A stretch of 64,000 nt of DNA from positions 1,302,001 to 1,366,000 of the forward strand of contig NZ_VCMZ01000001.1 of NCBI RefSeq assembly GCF_006352475.1, read 5' to 3'. The DNA is from Acinetobacter pullicarnis (GTDB lineage: Bacteria; Pseudomonadota; Gammaproteobacteria; Pseudomonadales; Moraxellaceae). A program made the position numbers and the translations under genes. Positions 25,728-34,832 of this stretch are shown one piece after another (position 1 is the first letter of the stretch; each line of letters begins with the position of its first letter). The notes under the pieces are model-generated. The model was not told the origin of the DNA. It ran no database searches and was given only the letters and a program-made list of their open reading frames with translations.

Positions 25728-26993
25728 TTAAGCCAGCTCCTTTTTAACCTGATTGTGGGTTAAGTCCTCTGATGTTTGTGCCGCATACTCTGGTTTTCTT
25801 AACAGGATTAATGCCGAAATAGCGGCCAATAAAATCATTGGAATACTTGATGCAATCACGAAGATTTCACTTTGACCAATACTCAATAAATATCCAGCCA
25901 CCAATGGGCCAATAAAGGCACCGAGACGACCAACACTGACCGCAGCACCTACACCAGAGCCACGCATTTCTGTTGGATAGTATTTTGCAGATAAAGTGTA
26001 GAGAATTGACTGACAGCCAATAATAAACATACCACAGGCAACTGCTGAAACTGCAAAAGCCATGAAGTTATTTGAAAAGGCTAAGCAGATCAGTGAAATT
26101 AAAACACCGAGATAAACACATTTTACAATGAGGCCTTTGTTGAGACGATCTAACATTAGCCCCAGCATTAATACGCCAATAAACCCACCCAAGTTAAAGC
26201 CAATTTGAATATAGCTGCCTTGTGCTTTGCTTAAGCCAATGCCTGAAATTAAAGTTGGTAACCAGTTTTGCAATAAGGTTAAAACCAAGAGTGTGCCAAA
26301 GAAACTGAGCCATAAACAAATCGTCACGACAATGCGATCTTTATTAAACAGTACATCCATCAGTGATTTTTTCTGCTTAATGATTTTTTGGTCCGTACTT
26401 AAATAGGCTTTGGACTCAGGTAATAAATAAATTAATACAGGAATAAGGACGAGTGGGGCGAGTCCACCGAAATAAAAGATATAACGCCATTCATGATCAG
26501 CTGTCAGTGATAATGCAACCACTGAGGTTAATATGCCGCCAATTGGCATACCGCAATACATTGAACTGACGGCCGTGGCTTTATATTTCTCTGAAACTGC
26601 TTCAGAAACCATGGTGATGACGATGGGTAAAGCACCGCCCATTCCAATGCCAGTGAGAAAACGAACCAATAATAAAATACTATATTCTTGAACGAATGGA
26701 GTGAATAACGACATCAAACCAAATATCGCAATACAGATAATTAAAACCTTTTTACGACCGATCGCATCTGCGTATCGACCTGCAATTAATGCACCGGGTA
26801 AGGTTCCTAATACGGCAGCACTAAACACCCATCCCATTTGACTAATGCTGAGTAGCATTTCGGCTTTCATGCGTGGTGCAGCCACGCCCATCGATTGAAG
26901 GTCGAAGCCTTCAATGATTGCAATCATAAAACACAAAATGAGTGTCGTGATCATCCTTTTTTTTGATGATGTCTGTTCCATGTCCATTTCCAT
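25728..26993 (-). CDS. MFS transporter, aromatic acid:H+ symporter (AAHS)-like
   Basis: 421 aa with 12 predicted membrane helices. The first helix EGFDLQSMGVAAPRM has the AAHS-type GFD motif, and loop 2-3 carries the MFS signature GRYADAIGRKKVLI. The second-half repeat LGLMLDRLNKG is also present. AAHS carriers (PcaK, BenK, MhpT) import aromatic acids with protons; by overall feel it is nearest MhpT. No catabolic genes are adjacent, so the substrate is unknown. It could feed the hpa pathway in this window, but that is a guess. The N-terminus has three close ATGs, so the start is uncertain by a few codons. Confidence 0.85.
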   Translation of the reverse strand: MEMDMEQTSSKKRMITTLILCFMIAIIEGFDLQSMGVAAPRMKAEMLLSISQMGWVFSAAVLGTLPGALIAGRYADAIGRKKVLIICIAIFGLMSLFTPFVQEYSILLLVRFLTGIGMGGALPIVITMVSEAVSEKYKATAVSSMYCGMPIGGILTSVVALSLTADHEWRYIFYFGGLAPLVLIPVLIYLLPESKAYLSTDQKIIKQKKSLMDVLFNKDRIVVTICLWLSFFGTLLVLTLLQNWLPTLISGIGLSKAQGSYIQIGFNLGGFIGVLMLGLMLDRLNKGLIVKCVYLGVLISLICLAFSNNFMAFAVSAVACGMFIIGCQSILYTLSAKYYPTEMRGSGVGAAVSVGRLGAFIGPLVAGYLLSIGQSEIFVIASSIPMILLAAISALILLRKPEYAAQTSEDLTHNQVKKELA

Positions 26994-27909
26994 ATGTGCA
27001 CTACACTCGATACATCACAATCAATCTTGATGTTGTTAATGCTTTAATTTTAAACACTATTTTATCGTACTCTGATTGGAGGTTATCAAAGTGCGATAGA
27101 TTAAACAATATCAGGCAGCGTTACGTTTTGCATAATTCACGCTGGTTGTTCAGTCAAATATTGAAGTATTAAACAGATCAACAGAGTGAAATTATTATTT
27201 TTATTCTTAGCGCCGCAGCGACTTGCCTATGACTTGTTTAAGGTTGAGATGCGCGAGTATATGTGATCTAAGTTTATTGGTTGATACTTTCAGAATAAAT
27301 ATATAGTTTATATGTTCACTAATGTCAAGGTGCGGGTTTAGCACTCGATAATGGTGGTTTCTATAATATAAAGATCGATAATTTGTTTGATGCATTTATG
27401 ACTCGAAAATAGACCATAGATGAGATGGTTGAATAATGATTCGGATGTGACTTATTTTTAGGAGTATTATCATTACGCTCAGCTTTACTGTCGCACTGCA
27501 GTTGTATTTAATCATTCAGAGATCATCTCAAAACAACTTTAAAAAATCATTTTGGTCTGAAGACCTAAAATTGAATATTTTTATTATTATTTTTAATAAA
27601 TTTTTTTTCAGAAATTGGACATTTATTATTCGCTTAATTGTTACTTGTATTACATAAAAAAATCGTCATTTTTTTGATCGAAAAAGAAGTATTTTAAACA
27701 AAAAAACAACAATTATTCTGATCAAGGGAATTGCCAGATAGCCATATAGGGACGCACTTTGCTCGGTTTTATGAGCAAACTTCTATCAATGAGAAAAGGG
27801 TTTTTTAGAAACGTTACTATTCATATATTTTAGATATACTTTTATTTTAATTGCTGAAATTTATAAAAAAATCTGCTGGGTTCGTGTCTAAAAAAACATC
27901 AATCAATGC
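26994..27909. other. Long AT-rich intergenic region before the pilus locus
   Basis: About 0.9 kb with no supported ORF on either strand. It contains long A and T runs from about 27540 to 27720 and a small hairpin tttgctc/gagcaaa near 27767-27790. AT-rich DNA in front of a surface-structure operon is a common H-NS target, but nothing specific identifies that here. Confidence 0.5.
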
Positions 27910-27937
27910 TTTACAAGCTTAAAAAAAAGCCTATAAT
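27910..27937 (+). promoter_or_regulatory. Promoter of the chaperone-usher pilus operon
   Basis: TTTACA (27910-27915), a 16-bp spacer and TATAAT (27932-27937) form a near-consensus sigma-70 promoter. It predicts a leader of about 48 nt before the pilin start at 27992. Confidence 0.7.
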
Positions 27938-27991
27938 CCGCCCCAATTTAGTCCATATGTGTGATCTTTTCACATTTTAGTAAGGTGTTCC

Positions 27992-28462
27992 ATGAAAAAA
28001 GCCATTGTTTCTGCATTTGTTGTTTTTACTTCGTTACCTGTTTTAACACATGCAGCAACAGGAACTGCTTCTACCGAATTTAAAGTGAAAATTACGGTAA
28101 ATGAGTCGTGTAAATTTACAGCGGCTCAAGATGTTCAGTTTAGCCCGGTAGATCGTTCTACCAACATGACCAGTACCGCAACGGGTCAGTTAAATATTAC
28201 CTGTACTCTAAGTACGCCATATAAAATTGCTTTGGCAGGTAATGGCGAAATGAGCAGTATGACAGCTGGTTCACAGAGTAAAGTGCCATATACCTTATAT
28301 CAAGATTCTGCAAATACCACTGAATGGGATGTAAAAAACCTATTATCAAGCACTGGTAGTGGTAAAGATCAGCTTATTCCTGTTTATGCAAAATTAGCAG
28401 GTAATACTAACGTTGAAGCTGGTGATTATGTAGATACGGTTGTTGCAACAGTAACTTATTAA
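27992..28462 (+). CDS. Spore-coat-U-domain pilin, CsuA/B-like major subunit
   Basis: 156 aa with a clear signal peptide (MKKAIVSAFVVFTSLPVLTHA, cleavage after about residue 21). The mature protein is one SCPU domain: VKITVNESCKFTAA with the first cysteine, LNITCTLSTPYKIAL with the second, and the C-terminal VDTVVATVTY strand used in donor-strand exchange. It is the likely major subunit of an archaic chaperone-usher pilus. Gene order pilin-chaperone-usher-adhesin resembles the acuADCG thin-pilus cluster described in Acinetobacter sp. BD413, so it may be acuA; I leave the symbol open. Confidence 0.9.
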   Translation: MKKAIVSAFVVFTSLPVLTHAATGTASTEFKVKITVNESCKFTAAQDVQFSPVDRSTNMTSTATGQLNITCTLSTPYKIALAGNGEMSSMTAGSQSKVPYTLYQDSANTTEWDVKNLLSSTGSGKDQLIPVYAKLAGNTNVEAGDYVDTVVATVTY

Positions 28463-28463
28463 T

Positions 28464-28486
28464 TCGTTAGTTAGTTAGTTAGTTTA
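28464..28486. repeat. Short TTAG tandem repeat
   Basis: About four copies of ttag in a row lie between the pilin stop and the chaperone start. The run is non-coding and short. It could alter spacing between the genes but has no shown role. Confidence 0.6.
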
Positions 28487-28510
28487 TTTGGGAATAACGT
28501 GGCAGTTTAT

Positions 28511-29236
28511 ATGAACAAATTGGCTCAATTCATTTGTACTTTTATACTTTCACTCTATTCGCTGAGTGGGCTTGCAGCGAGTCTGCAAGTCGCTCCAATT
28601 TCTGTTGCCTTTGCTGCACCAGAGAAAGCCAAAGAAATTTGGCTAACCAATACGGGTGACCAAACCATTCGGGCCCAAACCCGTATTTTTCTTTGGTCGC
28701 AAGTCGATGCAAAAGATCAGCTAAGCCCGACCCGAGATTTGGTTGCAAGTCCTTCGATTACCGAAATTAAAGCCGGTGAAAAACAACTGGTTCGTATTAT
28801 CCGCTTAACCCCTTCAAATACTGAAACAGAACAAAGCTATCGACTATTGATCGATGAATTGCCACGTTCAGATTTAGACAATCCACAAACAGGCCTACAA
28901 TTACTTTTACAATATTCGATTCCTGTGTTTTTACAGTCCAATGAAAATATAAATCGTCGTAATGGACTGTCTTCTTTAGCTCAGGTTGGTTTTAGCTTTA
29001 AGAATCAACAGCTCATCGTAGAAAATAACAGTAAACGTCATATTCGCTTAAGTGAATTAACCTATACCAATCCAAATGGTGAGAAGATTTCATTAATCAA
29101 TGGTTTAGTTGGGTATGTGTTGGTTGGTCAACGTATGCAATGGGATATTTCCCAGTCAAAGCAAATGCTTCCAAACGGAAAATTCGAAGCAAGAATCAAT
29201 AACGATGGATTGGCTCAGACTTTAGTGATTCAATAA
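28511..29236 (+). CDS. Periplasmic pilus chaperone (PapD/CsuC-like)
   Basis: About 241 aa from ATG 28511 (MNKLAQFICTFILSLYSLSG, a good signal peptide). An in-frame GTG at 28499, with ggga about six bases upstream, is an alternative start. Two immunoglobulin-like domains are visible: the N-terminal one with LQVAPISVAFAAPEKAKEIWLTN and the conserved RIIRLTP strand, and the C-terminal one with LIVENNSKRHIRLSELTY. It stabilises pilin subunits in the periplasm and hands them to the usher. It ends 6 bp before the usher gene. Confidence 0.9.
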   Translation: MNKLAQFICTFILSLYSLSGLAASLQVAPISVAFAAPEKAKEIWLTNTGDQTIRAQTRIFLWSQVDAKDQLSPTRDLVASPSITEIKAGEKQLVRIIRLTPSNTETEQSYRLLIDELPRSDLDNPQTGLQLLLQYSIPVFLQSNENINRRNGLSSLAQVGFSFKNQQLIVENNSKRHIRLSELTYTNPNGEKISLINGLVGYVLVGQRMQWDISQSKQMLPNGKFEARINNDGLAQTLVIQ

Positions 29237-29242
29237 GTTTTA

Positions 29243-31615
29243 ATGAAAAAACATGGCGCATTTTTTCAGGCACTCTGTTTTGCTTATAGCTTAAGTCATG
29301 CTGCCGTGGCCAGTGAGCCAGCCAAATCCAATCTTGATGCTGTTGAGCAGCAAACCTTATATTTAGCAATTGTGCTTAATCAAGCACCCAGTGCCGTATT
29401 GGGTGAGTTCATCCAAACATCCAATGACCTATTTATTGCTCGTGACACACTGCAGGCATTGCAACTAAACGTCAATCTTGCCGATGCGGCCGGACATGCT
29501 GGATTTATACGGCTCTCCCAAATTGCTGGACTCAATTATAAATACAATGAGTCTGCGCAGAGTATCGAACTGAATGTAATACCAAGTTTGCTGCAAAACA
29601 CCACCGTTACCGGCTTTGTACCGATGGCAGCCGCGAAAGTAAATCCCTTGCAAATGAAGCCGGGAATGTTGATCAATTATGATTTTTATAGTCAGGCCAC
29701 AGAGGACTTATGGTCGCTGAGTGGTTGGAATGAACTGCGTTTCTTTGGCTTTGATCGTGGAAGTTTTTTAAGCGTATCTGCCAATTATGCTTATAGTAAA
29801 ACGGATCAATCAGAGCACTTCAACAGTCACATTCTAGATAGTTATTGGCAAAAGGATTTTGCAGATCGGGCTTTGACTCTAACCGTCGGAGATAGCCAAT
29901 CTCGGGCTTTAGATTGGAGTCGCTCCACCCGAATTTCAGGGATTAAACTGGCAAAAAACTTTAATCTACAACCTTATCAAGTGACTTCACCGCTCGCGTC
30001 GTTTAAAGGTTCTGTACTATTACCCTCAACCGTAGATTTACTGATTAATGGGATTAAACAAAGCAGCAGTGAACTGCCACCAGGACAGTTTAATATTCAG
30101 ACTGCACCGTCGATTACGGGTTCAGGCACTGCGCAGTTGCTGATTACCGATTTGAATGGCCAGCAACGCATTGTCGATTTTTCTTTGTTTGGTACCTCAA
30201 AGTTATTGCAACAAGGACTGTCCGATTGGGATATGAACGTGGGTGTAAATAAGCTCAATTATGCGGTTAAATCATTTAGTTATGGCCATGATCTACTTAT
30301 AAATGCCAGTTATCGCTATGGTTTGAGCAACGACACCACGGTTGAGAGTCATACTGAGTATTCAAAGGATGTGGCCTTGGCTGGATTTGGTGTAGTACAT
30401 CGCTTACCAAAAGCTTGGGGCATCTTAAATGGTTCCTATAGCTACAGTGAATTGGCACAGCAGGGGGGGCAGTCCTTTTCAGTGGGATATGAGTGGAATA
30501 ATCGCTGGCTCAACTTTTCAATGAATCATCAACAAAGTGATGCTACTTTTGGTGATTTGGCCAGTGCGCTAGGCTATAGCTACAGTGATCGTTCAGACCA
30601 TATCTTTGTTGGACTAAATACGGATTTAGGTCAGTTCGGGAGCAGTTATGTTTCCCAAAAAAATCTTGATCGAGAAAGTGAATATTTGATCTTAAACTGG
30701 TCCTATTATTTTCCTTCTAGAAGTTATTTAAGTTTGAATATGAGTCGTGATTTAAATGATCGTAGCAATACGTTTTTCATGTCTTTGAATATTCCACTAG
30801 ATCGCCAAACCAATGCCTCACTAAATGCCCGAAAAGAAAAGGATCGTAATCGATACACCGCAGATATACGTAAGACGGCTGTACAAGATCAACCCGATTG
30901 GGGATGGCAGGCCAATGTTGATTACAGTGATACGCGTAATTATAGCTTTCAAGGTCAATTACAACGTGAAACGCCGAAAGGGCAATGGGATCTCGGCTTT
31001 CAAAATACCAGCATAAATAGTCAAGATTATCGAACCTTGATTGCTGGAGCACGTGGTAGTCTATTGGCCATGGACAGCCATTTTTTTGCGATGCGTCAAT
31101 CGCTTAACTCATTTGCAGTGGTGTCTACCCAAGGGGTACCCGATATTCCTGTACGTGTGGAAAATCGTCTGGTTGGGAAAACCAATGCCAAAGGCTTATT
31201 GCTTCTCGATTCACTCAATCCATATCAACATAATGCGGTTACGATTGATCCATTGGATTTGCCATTGGAGTATAAAATTGAATCGACACAACTGGATGCA
31301 GTGCCGCAGTACTTAAGTGGTATTTATCTGCATTTTCCCATTTATAAAGTACGATCTATACAAGTCGTTGCTTTAGATGAACAGAATAAACCGCTGAAAA
31401 TGGGTAGTCCGGTCTGGGTGCAAAAAACAGCACCAAATCTGGATGATGTTGAGCATACAATCGTTGGGCGAGATGGCGTAATCTATCTGGAAAATCCAGC
31501 GGTCTCTCAGATGTTCATCAATCAAGATGGCAAGCTTTGTCGTCTTGATTTACCAGACTTTTCAACACAATATGGCTATCTAGATTTGGGGAGCTTAAAG
31601 TGCCAAACATTATAA
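29243..31615 (+). CDS. Outer-membrane usher of archaic chaperone-usher pilus
   Basis: 790 aa. A signal peptide is followed by the N-terminal periplasmic domain (about 30-130; YLAIVLNQAPSAVLGEF), the 24-strand barrel with plug (about 140-650; GSVLLPSTVDLLINGIKQSSSELPPGQFNI is the usual plug-entry region) and C-terminal domains (GVPDIPVRVENRLVGKTNAKGLLLLDSL). The size fits CsuD-type ushers. It secretes and assembles the pilins across the outer membrane. Its stop overlaps the downstream adhesin start by 16 bp. Confidence 0.93.
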   Translation: MKKHGAFFQALCFAYSLSHAAVASEPAKSNLDAVEQQTLYLAIVLNQAPSAVLGEFIQTSNDLFIARDTLQALQLNVNLADAAGHAGFIRLSQIAGLNYKYNESAQSIELNVIPSLLQNTTVTGFVPMAAAKVNPLQMKPGMLINYDFYSQATEDLWSLSGWNELRFFGFDRGSFLSVSANYAYSKTDQSEHFNSHILDSYWQKDFADRALTLTVGDSQSRALDWSRSTRISGIKLAKNFNLQPYQVTSPLASFKGSVLLPSTVDLLINGIKQSSSELPPGQFNIQTAPSITGSGTAQLLITDLNGQQRIVDFSLFGTSKLLQQGLSDWDMNVGVNKLNYAVKSFSYGHDLLINASYRYGLSNDTTVESHTEYSKDVALAGFGVVHRLPKAWGILNGSYSYSELAQQGGQSFSVGYEWNNRWLNFSMNHQQSDATFGDLASALGYSYSDRSDHIFVGLNTDLGQFGSSYVSQKNLDRESEYLILNWSYYFPSRSYLSLNMSRDLNDRSNTFFMSLNIPLDRQTNASLNARKEKDRNRYTADIRKTAVQDQPDWGWQANVDYSDTRNYSFQGQLQRETPKGQWDLGFQNTSINSQDYRTLIAGARGSLLAMDSHFFAMRQSLNSFAVVSTQGVPDIPVRVENRLVGKTNAKGLLLLDSLNPYQHNAVTIDPLDLPLEYKIESTQLDAVPQYLSGIYLHFPIYKVRSIQVVALDEQNKPLKMGSPVWVQKTAPNLDDVEHTIVGRDGVIYLENPAVSQMFINQDGKLCRLDLPDFSTQYGYLDLGSLKCQTL

Positions 31616-32619
31616 ATAAGCAGAATACTAGACCTCCACAGCTTACTTTATCCGCTACTTGGTTGCTTGGCTTGCCTTTGGTATTGGGTGTGGCATTGCT
31701 GAGCAGTACATCAGCACAGGCTGGTGGTGCATGTTGGTTATCCGGCCCTGCTTTAAATTTTGGCGCTGTGTCTGTAGCGGGCAAAAGTAGCTCAACCAAT
31801 TGGCAGGTTACCTGTAATCATTACAAGCATACGGAAGCTGTAAATGTGACACTTTGTCCTTTTGCGACTGTTGGTGGACTAGGATTGGCTAACAACAGAC
31901 GCCAGATGGTATCTTATGCCGCTTGGCCACATTCCTTTTTAACGTATGATCTGTTTTATGACCCAGCCTTAACCCAACGGATAGATACGCAAGCCAGTGC
32001 TTCGACTTTAAAATGTATTTCCCAAAGCATTGCTGTGGGGGAAAATCAAAAGGTTTTTAATTTGCCGATCTATGGTTTTGTGTATGCTGGGCAGACTGTT
32101 GCAGCGGGCAGTTATCAAAATAATAATGATATCTCTGTGACCTTACTTTATGGATTGAGCCAGAATAAACCATTAAGCATGGAAGATGTACTAAGCACGC
32201 AAACAGGTAATCAGGCGACCAATGCCCTTAGGGTCACGACCAATTACGAAAATAGTTGTAATTTGATCGCGGCAACCGATCTAAACTTCGGTCAAATTAA
32301 TGATTTATCTAAAGATATAAGCAGTTCTAGTGTTGTGACTTTGGCATGTCCGTTAAACACTTCATGGAAGATAAGTTTGGATCGTGGGGTAAATGCCAAT
32401 GGCACAACGCGTCGTATGCGTAAAGGTTCAGATTATATTGCTTATGAATTATATAAAGATGCTCAAAATAGCCGAGCTTGGAGCAATAGTGTAACTGAAC
32501 AAGGAAGTGGCAGTAATTCGAGCCAAAGTATTTATATTTATGGAAAGGTCGGGAAAAGTGCGATTGTACCTGCACCGGGTGATTATCAAGATACGATTAC
32601 CGTCACTTTGACCTATTAA
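31600..32619 (+). CDS. Two-domain spore-coat-U protein, CsuE-like tip adhesin
   Basis: 339 aa beginning at GTG 31600 inside the usher gene. A signal segment (WLLGLPLVLGVALLSSTSAQA) is followed by two SCPU domains: the first at about 45-185 (ACWLSGPALNFGAVSVAG; NWQVTCNHYK) and the second at about 210-339 (NYENSCNLIAATDLNFGQIND; VVTLACPLNTSWKISL; DTITVTLTY). Two-domain SCPU proteins such as CsuE form the pilus tip and bind surfaces. Its stop codon overlaps the stop of the convergent pilin gene. Confidence 0.88.
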   Translation: MPNIINKQNTRPPQLTLSATWLLGLPLVLGVALLSSTSAQAGGACWLSGPALNFGAVSVAGKSSSTNWQVTCNHYKHTEAVNVTLCPFATVGGLGLANNRRQMVSYAAWPHSFLTYDLFYDPALTQRIDTQASASTLKCISQSIAVGENQKVFNLPIYGFVYAGQTVAAGSYQNNNDISVTLLYGLSQNKPLSMEDVLSTQTGNQATNALRVTTNYENSCNLIAATDLNFGQINDLSKDISSSSVVTLACPLNTSWKISLDRGVNANGTTRRMRKGSDYIAYELYKDAQNSRAWSNSVTEQGSGSNSSQSIYIYGKVGKSAIVPAPGDYQDTITVTLTY

Positions 32620-33095
32620 TAACTAATTGCAACCGTCACTTTATCGCTGTATTGACCAGCAGGTACATTGGTATCGGTTTGTTTGACTTGCCCCCAAACC
32701 GGAATTTTTTGAGTATTACCTGTTCCAGTATTGCTATAAGCATCTTGAATATCATAGCCAAAGGGTTTGCTCTGATTTGCATCTTGATACAGCATATAGG
32801 GAATGCTGAGGTTATTGATCTTGGTGTTGATCATCAGGCGTGGACTTTGTAGCGCCACGCGATAAGGCGTCCCTTGGGTACATGTGACGGCTAAATTATT
32901 ATTGGCATTGGCATCTTTTGAGGCGCGGTCAATCGTTCCAAAATCAAGCTCTGAACCGTCGGCTGTTGAAATATTACAACTTTCTTTAATGGTGATCCGG
33001 ACATTAAATTCAGACGATTCTTGGTTGACTGCATAAATTGGGGAGGACACCACAACTAGCACAACAGCAAGTAAACTAAAACGTGTTAATTTCAT
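32616..33095 (-). CDS. Second spore-coat-U pilin on the opposite strand
   Basis: 159 aa: signal peptide MKLTRFSLLAVVLVVVSSPIYA and one SCPU domain (VRITIKESCNISTADGSELDFG; LAVTCTQGTPYRVAL; DKVTVAISY). It is clearly paralogous to the pilin at 27992. It is transcribed towards the adhesin gene, and the two stop codons share bases (ttaa), so the genes overlap tail to tail by 4 bp. It may be an alternative major subunit with its own promoter in 33096-33415, near an 11-bp repeat array. Confidence 0.88.
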   Translation of the reverse strand: MKLTRFSLLAVVLVVVSSPIYAVNQESSEFNVRITIKESCNISTADGSELDFGTIDRASKDANANNNLAVTCTQGTPYRVALQSPRLMINTKINNLSIPYMLYQDANQSKPFGYDIQDAYSNTGTGNTQKIPVWGQVKQTDTNVPAGQYSDKVTVAISY

Positions 33096-33618
33096 ACGGT
33101 GTCTTTTTATTACACATATTCATTCTTAATAGATTACTACGATTTTCGGTTAATTCCCTATAAAAATATATCGTTATTTTTAATAGGTCGTATAAATAAT
33201 AATTTGGTTAGTCAAATGACTAAGTAAAACGGTGGTCTATCCGTTCTTTTTTTTTAGATCAATATTTTGAGCTGTATTATGTGTCATAGCTTTCACTGAA
33301 TTGATCATAATCACAATAGAGTTATATTACTTGCTGTGTCCCTGAATATTTCTTCCAAAATAATCTAAAAAATAGGCTAAAAAGTGCCAGCGCAGCATAA
33401 CCAAGTTGCAGAAAAATGCTGTATGAATGCTGTAAGAATGCTGTAAGAATGCTGTAAGAATGCTGTGCTGTAAGAATGCTGTAAGAATGCTGTAAGAATG
33501 CTGTAAGAATGCTGTAAGAGTAAGCCTAATTCATTTTTAGGTGAGGGGCGTTAAAGCATAAATTGTATGGCGTTCCATCACCACATACTGGAACGCCAAA
33601 TCATGTACCCCATAAATT
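33096..33618. other. Intergenic region upstream of the second pilin
   Basis: 523 bp with no supported ORF. The left part (33096-33300) is AT-rich and must contain the promoter of the minus-strand pilin. The right part holds the 11-bp tandem array and the end of tas. A region near 33565-33600 (gtatggcgttccatcacc / tggaacgcc) contains an inverted ggcgttcca/tggaacgcc pair that could form a hairpin after tas. Confidence 0.5.
33416..33519. repeat. 11-bp tandem repeat array (atgctgtaaga), nine units
   Basis: Units run head to tail at 33416, 33427, 33438, 33449, 33460, 33476, 33487, 33498 and 33509. The first has one change (atgctgtatga), and the fifth is 16 bp because of an inner tgctg duplication. 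The rest are identical. The array is non-coding and lies about 320 bp upstream of the second pilin gene and 100 bp after tas. The period of 11 is close to one helical turn. Confidence 0.95.
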
Positions 33619-34668
33619 TTATGGGCTTGGGTTTGGATACTGCTGATGGATTTTTTCAATTTCAGCCAGTAATTCATCTGAGAGCTTAAGAGTAATACTG
33701 TCGATATTGGTTTTAAGCTGATCTAAGTTGGTTGCACCAATAATATTACTGGTCACAAAGCGTTGCTGGTTGACATAAGCCAAGGCCAGTTGCGCAGGAT
33801 CTAGCCCATGTGCTTTGGCTAAGTCGACATATAACTGGGTGGCTTTCTCAGCATTTGCACTTTTATAGCGACCAAAACGTGCCCACTTGGTAATTCTTGC
33901 ACCTTCTGGTAATGCACCATTTAGATATTTTCCAGTGAGATGTCCAAAGGCCAAAGGCGAATAAGCCAACAGTCCCACTTGTTCTTGTATCGCGATTTCT
34001 GCATTACCCACTTCAAAGCTGCGATTGAGTAAATTGTAAGGATTTTGGATCGAGACAATTCGTGCGAGATCGTACTTTTCCGCAAGTCTTAGGAATTGGC
34101 TCATGCCCCACGGGGTTTCATTGGATAATCCAATATGGCGGATTTTACCGGCTTTAACCAAATCATCTAACACCATTAAGGTTTCTAAGATGGGCGTGCT
34201 GACTTCATCCTCAATATGGTTATAGCCTAATTTTCCAAAAAAATTGCTGCTACGATCGGGCCAATGCAATTGATATAAATCAATATAATCCGTTTGTAAG
34301 CGCTTTAAGCTGTCATGCAGGGCCTGTGCAATATTGGCCTTGTTGTGGCGACTTTGACCAGCACGGATATGATCTGTCCCACCATTGGCTGATGATGGCC
34401 CTGCGACTTTACTGGCTAAAATCAGTTGGTCACGTTGCTTTGACTTTGCTAACCATGTCCCAATATAGCTTTCGGTTAAACCATAGGTTTCAGGTTTAGG
34501 TGGGACGGGGTAGAGCTCTGCAGCATCAATAAAATTAATGCCTTGGGCAGTTGCATAATCGAGTTGTGCATGTGCTTGTTGCTCGGTATTTTGTTCGCCC
34601 CAAGTCATCGTGCCGAGGGCGATTAAACTGACATCGATTTCGGTCGTGCCGAGCTTTCTATATTTCAT
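33619..34668 (-). CDS. tas: NADP(H)-dependent aldo-keto reductase, Tas-like
   Basis: 349 aa, very similar along its length to my memory of E. coli Tas (346 aa): LGTMTWGEQNTEQQAHAQLD, INFIDAAELYPVPPKPET, YGLTESYIGTWLAK, SLKRLQTDYIDLYQLHWP, and the cofactor end SNIIGATNLDQLKTNI. Catalytic Asp, Tyr, Lys and His of the aldo-keto reductase family are in these segments. It is cytosolic; the natural substrate is unknown. E. coli tas was found as a suppressor of tyrosine auxotrophy. Confidence 0.9.
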   Translation of the reverse strand: MKYRKLGTTEIDVSLIALGTMTWGEQNTEQQAHAQLDYATAQGINFIDAAELYPVPPKPETYGLTESYIGTWLAKSKQRDQLILASKVAGPSSANGGTDHIRAGQSRHNKANIAQALHDSLKRLQTDYIDLYQLHWPDRSSNFFGKLGYNHIEDEVSTPILETLMVLDDLVKAGKIRHIGLSNETPWGMSQFLRLAEKYDLARIVSIQNPYNLLNRSFEVGNAEIAIQEQVGLLAYSPLAFGHLTGKYLNGALPEGARITKWARFGRYKSANAEKATQLYVDLAKAHGLDPAQLALAYVNQQRFVTSNIIGATNLDQLKTNIDSITLKLSDELLAEIEKIHQQYPNPSP

Positions 34669-34832
34669 GCTGCTTTCCTTGTCGGGCGCGTGTGATATTT
34701 TGCTGAAAATTTGAGTGAATCGTTTTACTCTATAATTTTGTTCAGCTTTTGTCTAAAACTTATTGAGAAAATTTAAAGATGGGGGCTAACCATGACTTTA
34801 AGAAAATGCTTTAGAGTGGAAGGGGATTTAAA

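Noticed and set aside
23806..26993. dld and the MFS gene as a lactate-uptake operon
   Set aside because: A strong hairpin separates them, and the carrier looks like an aromatic-acid symporter and not LldP or a DctA-type lactate carrier.
27740..27830. c-di-GMP (GEMM) riboswitch upstream of the pilus operon
   Set aside because: Only the fragment gggacgca and a tttgctc/gagcaaa hairpin match; the first half of the aptamer and the receptor stem are missing.
33416..33519. Possible CRISPR array
   Set aside because: The units are contiguous 11-mers with no spacers and no cas genes nearby; this is a simple tandem repeat.
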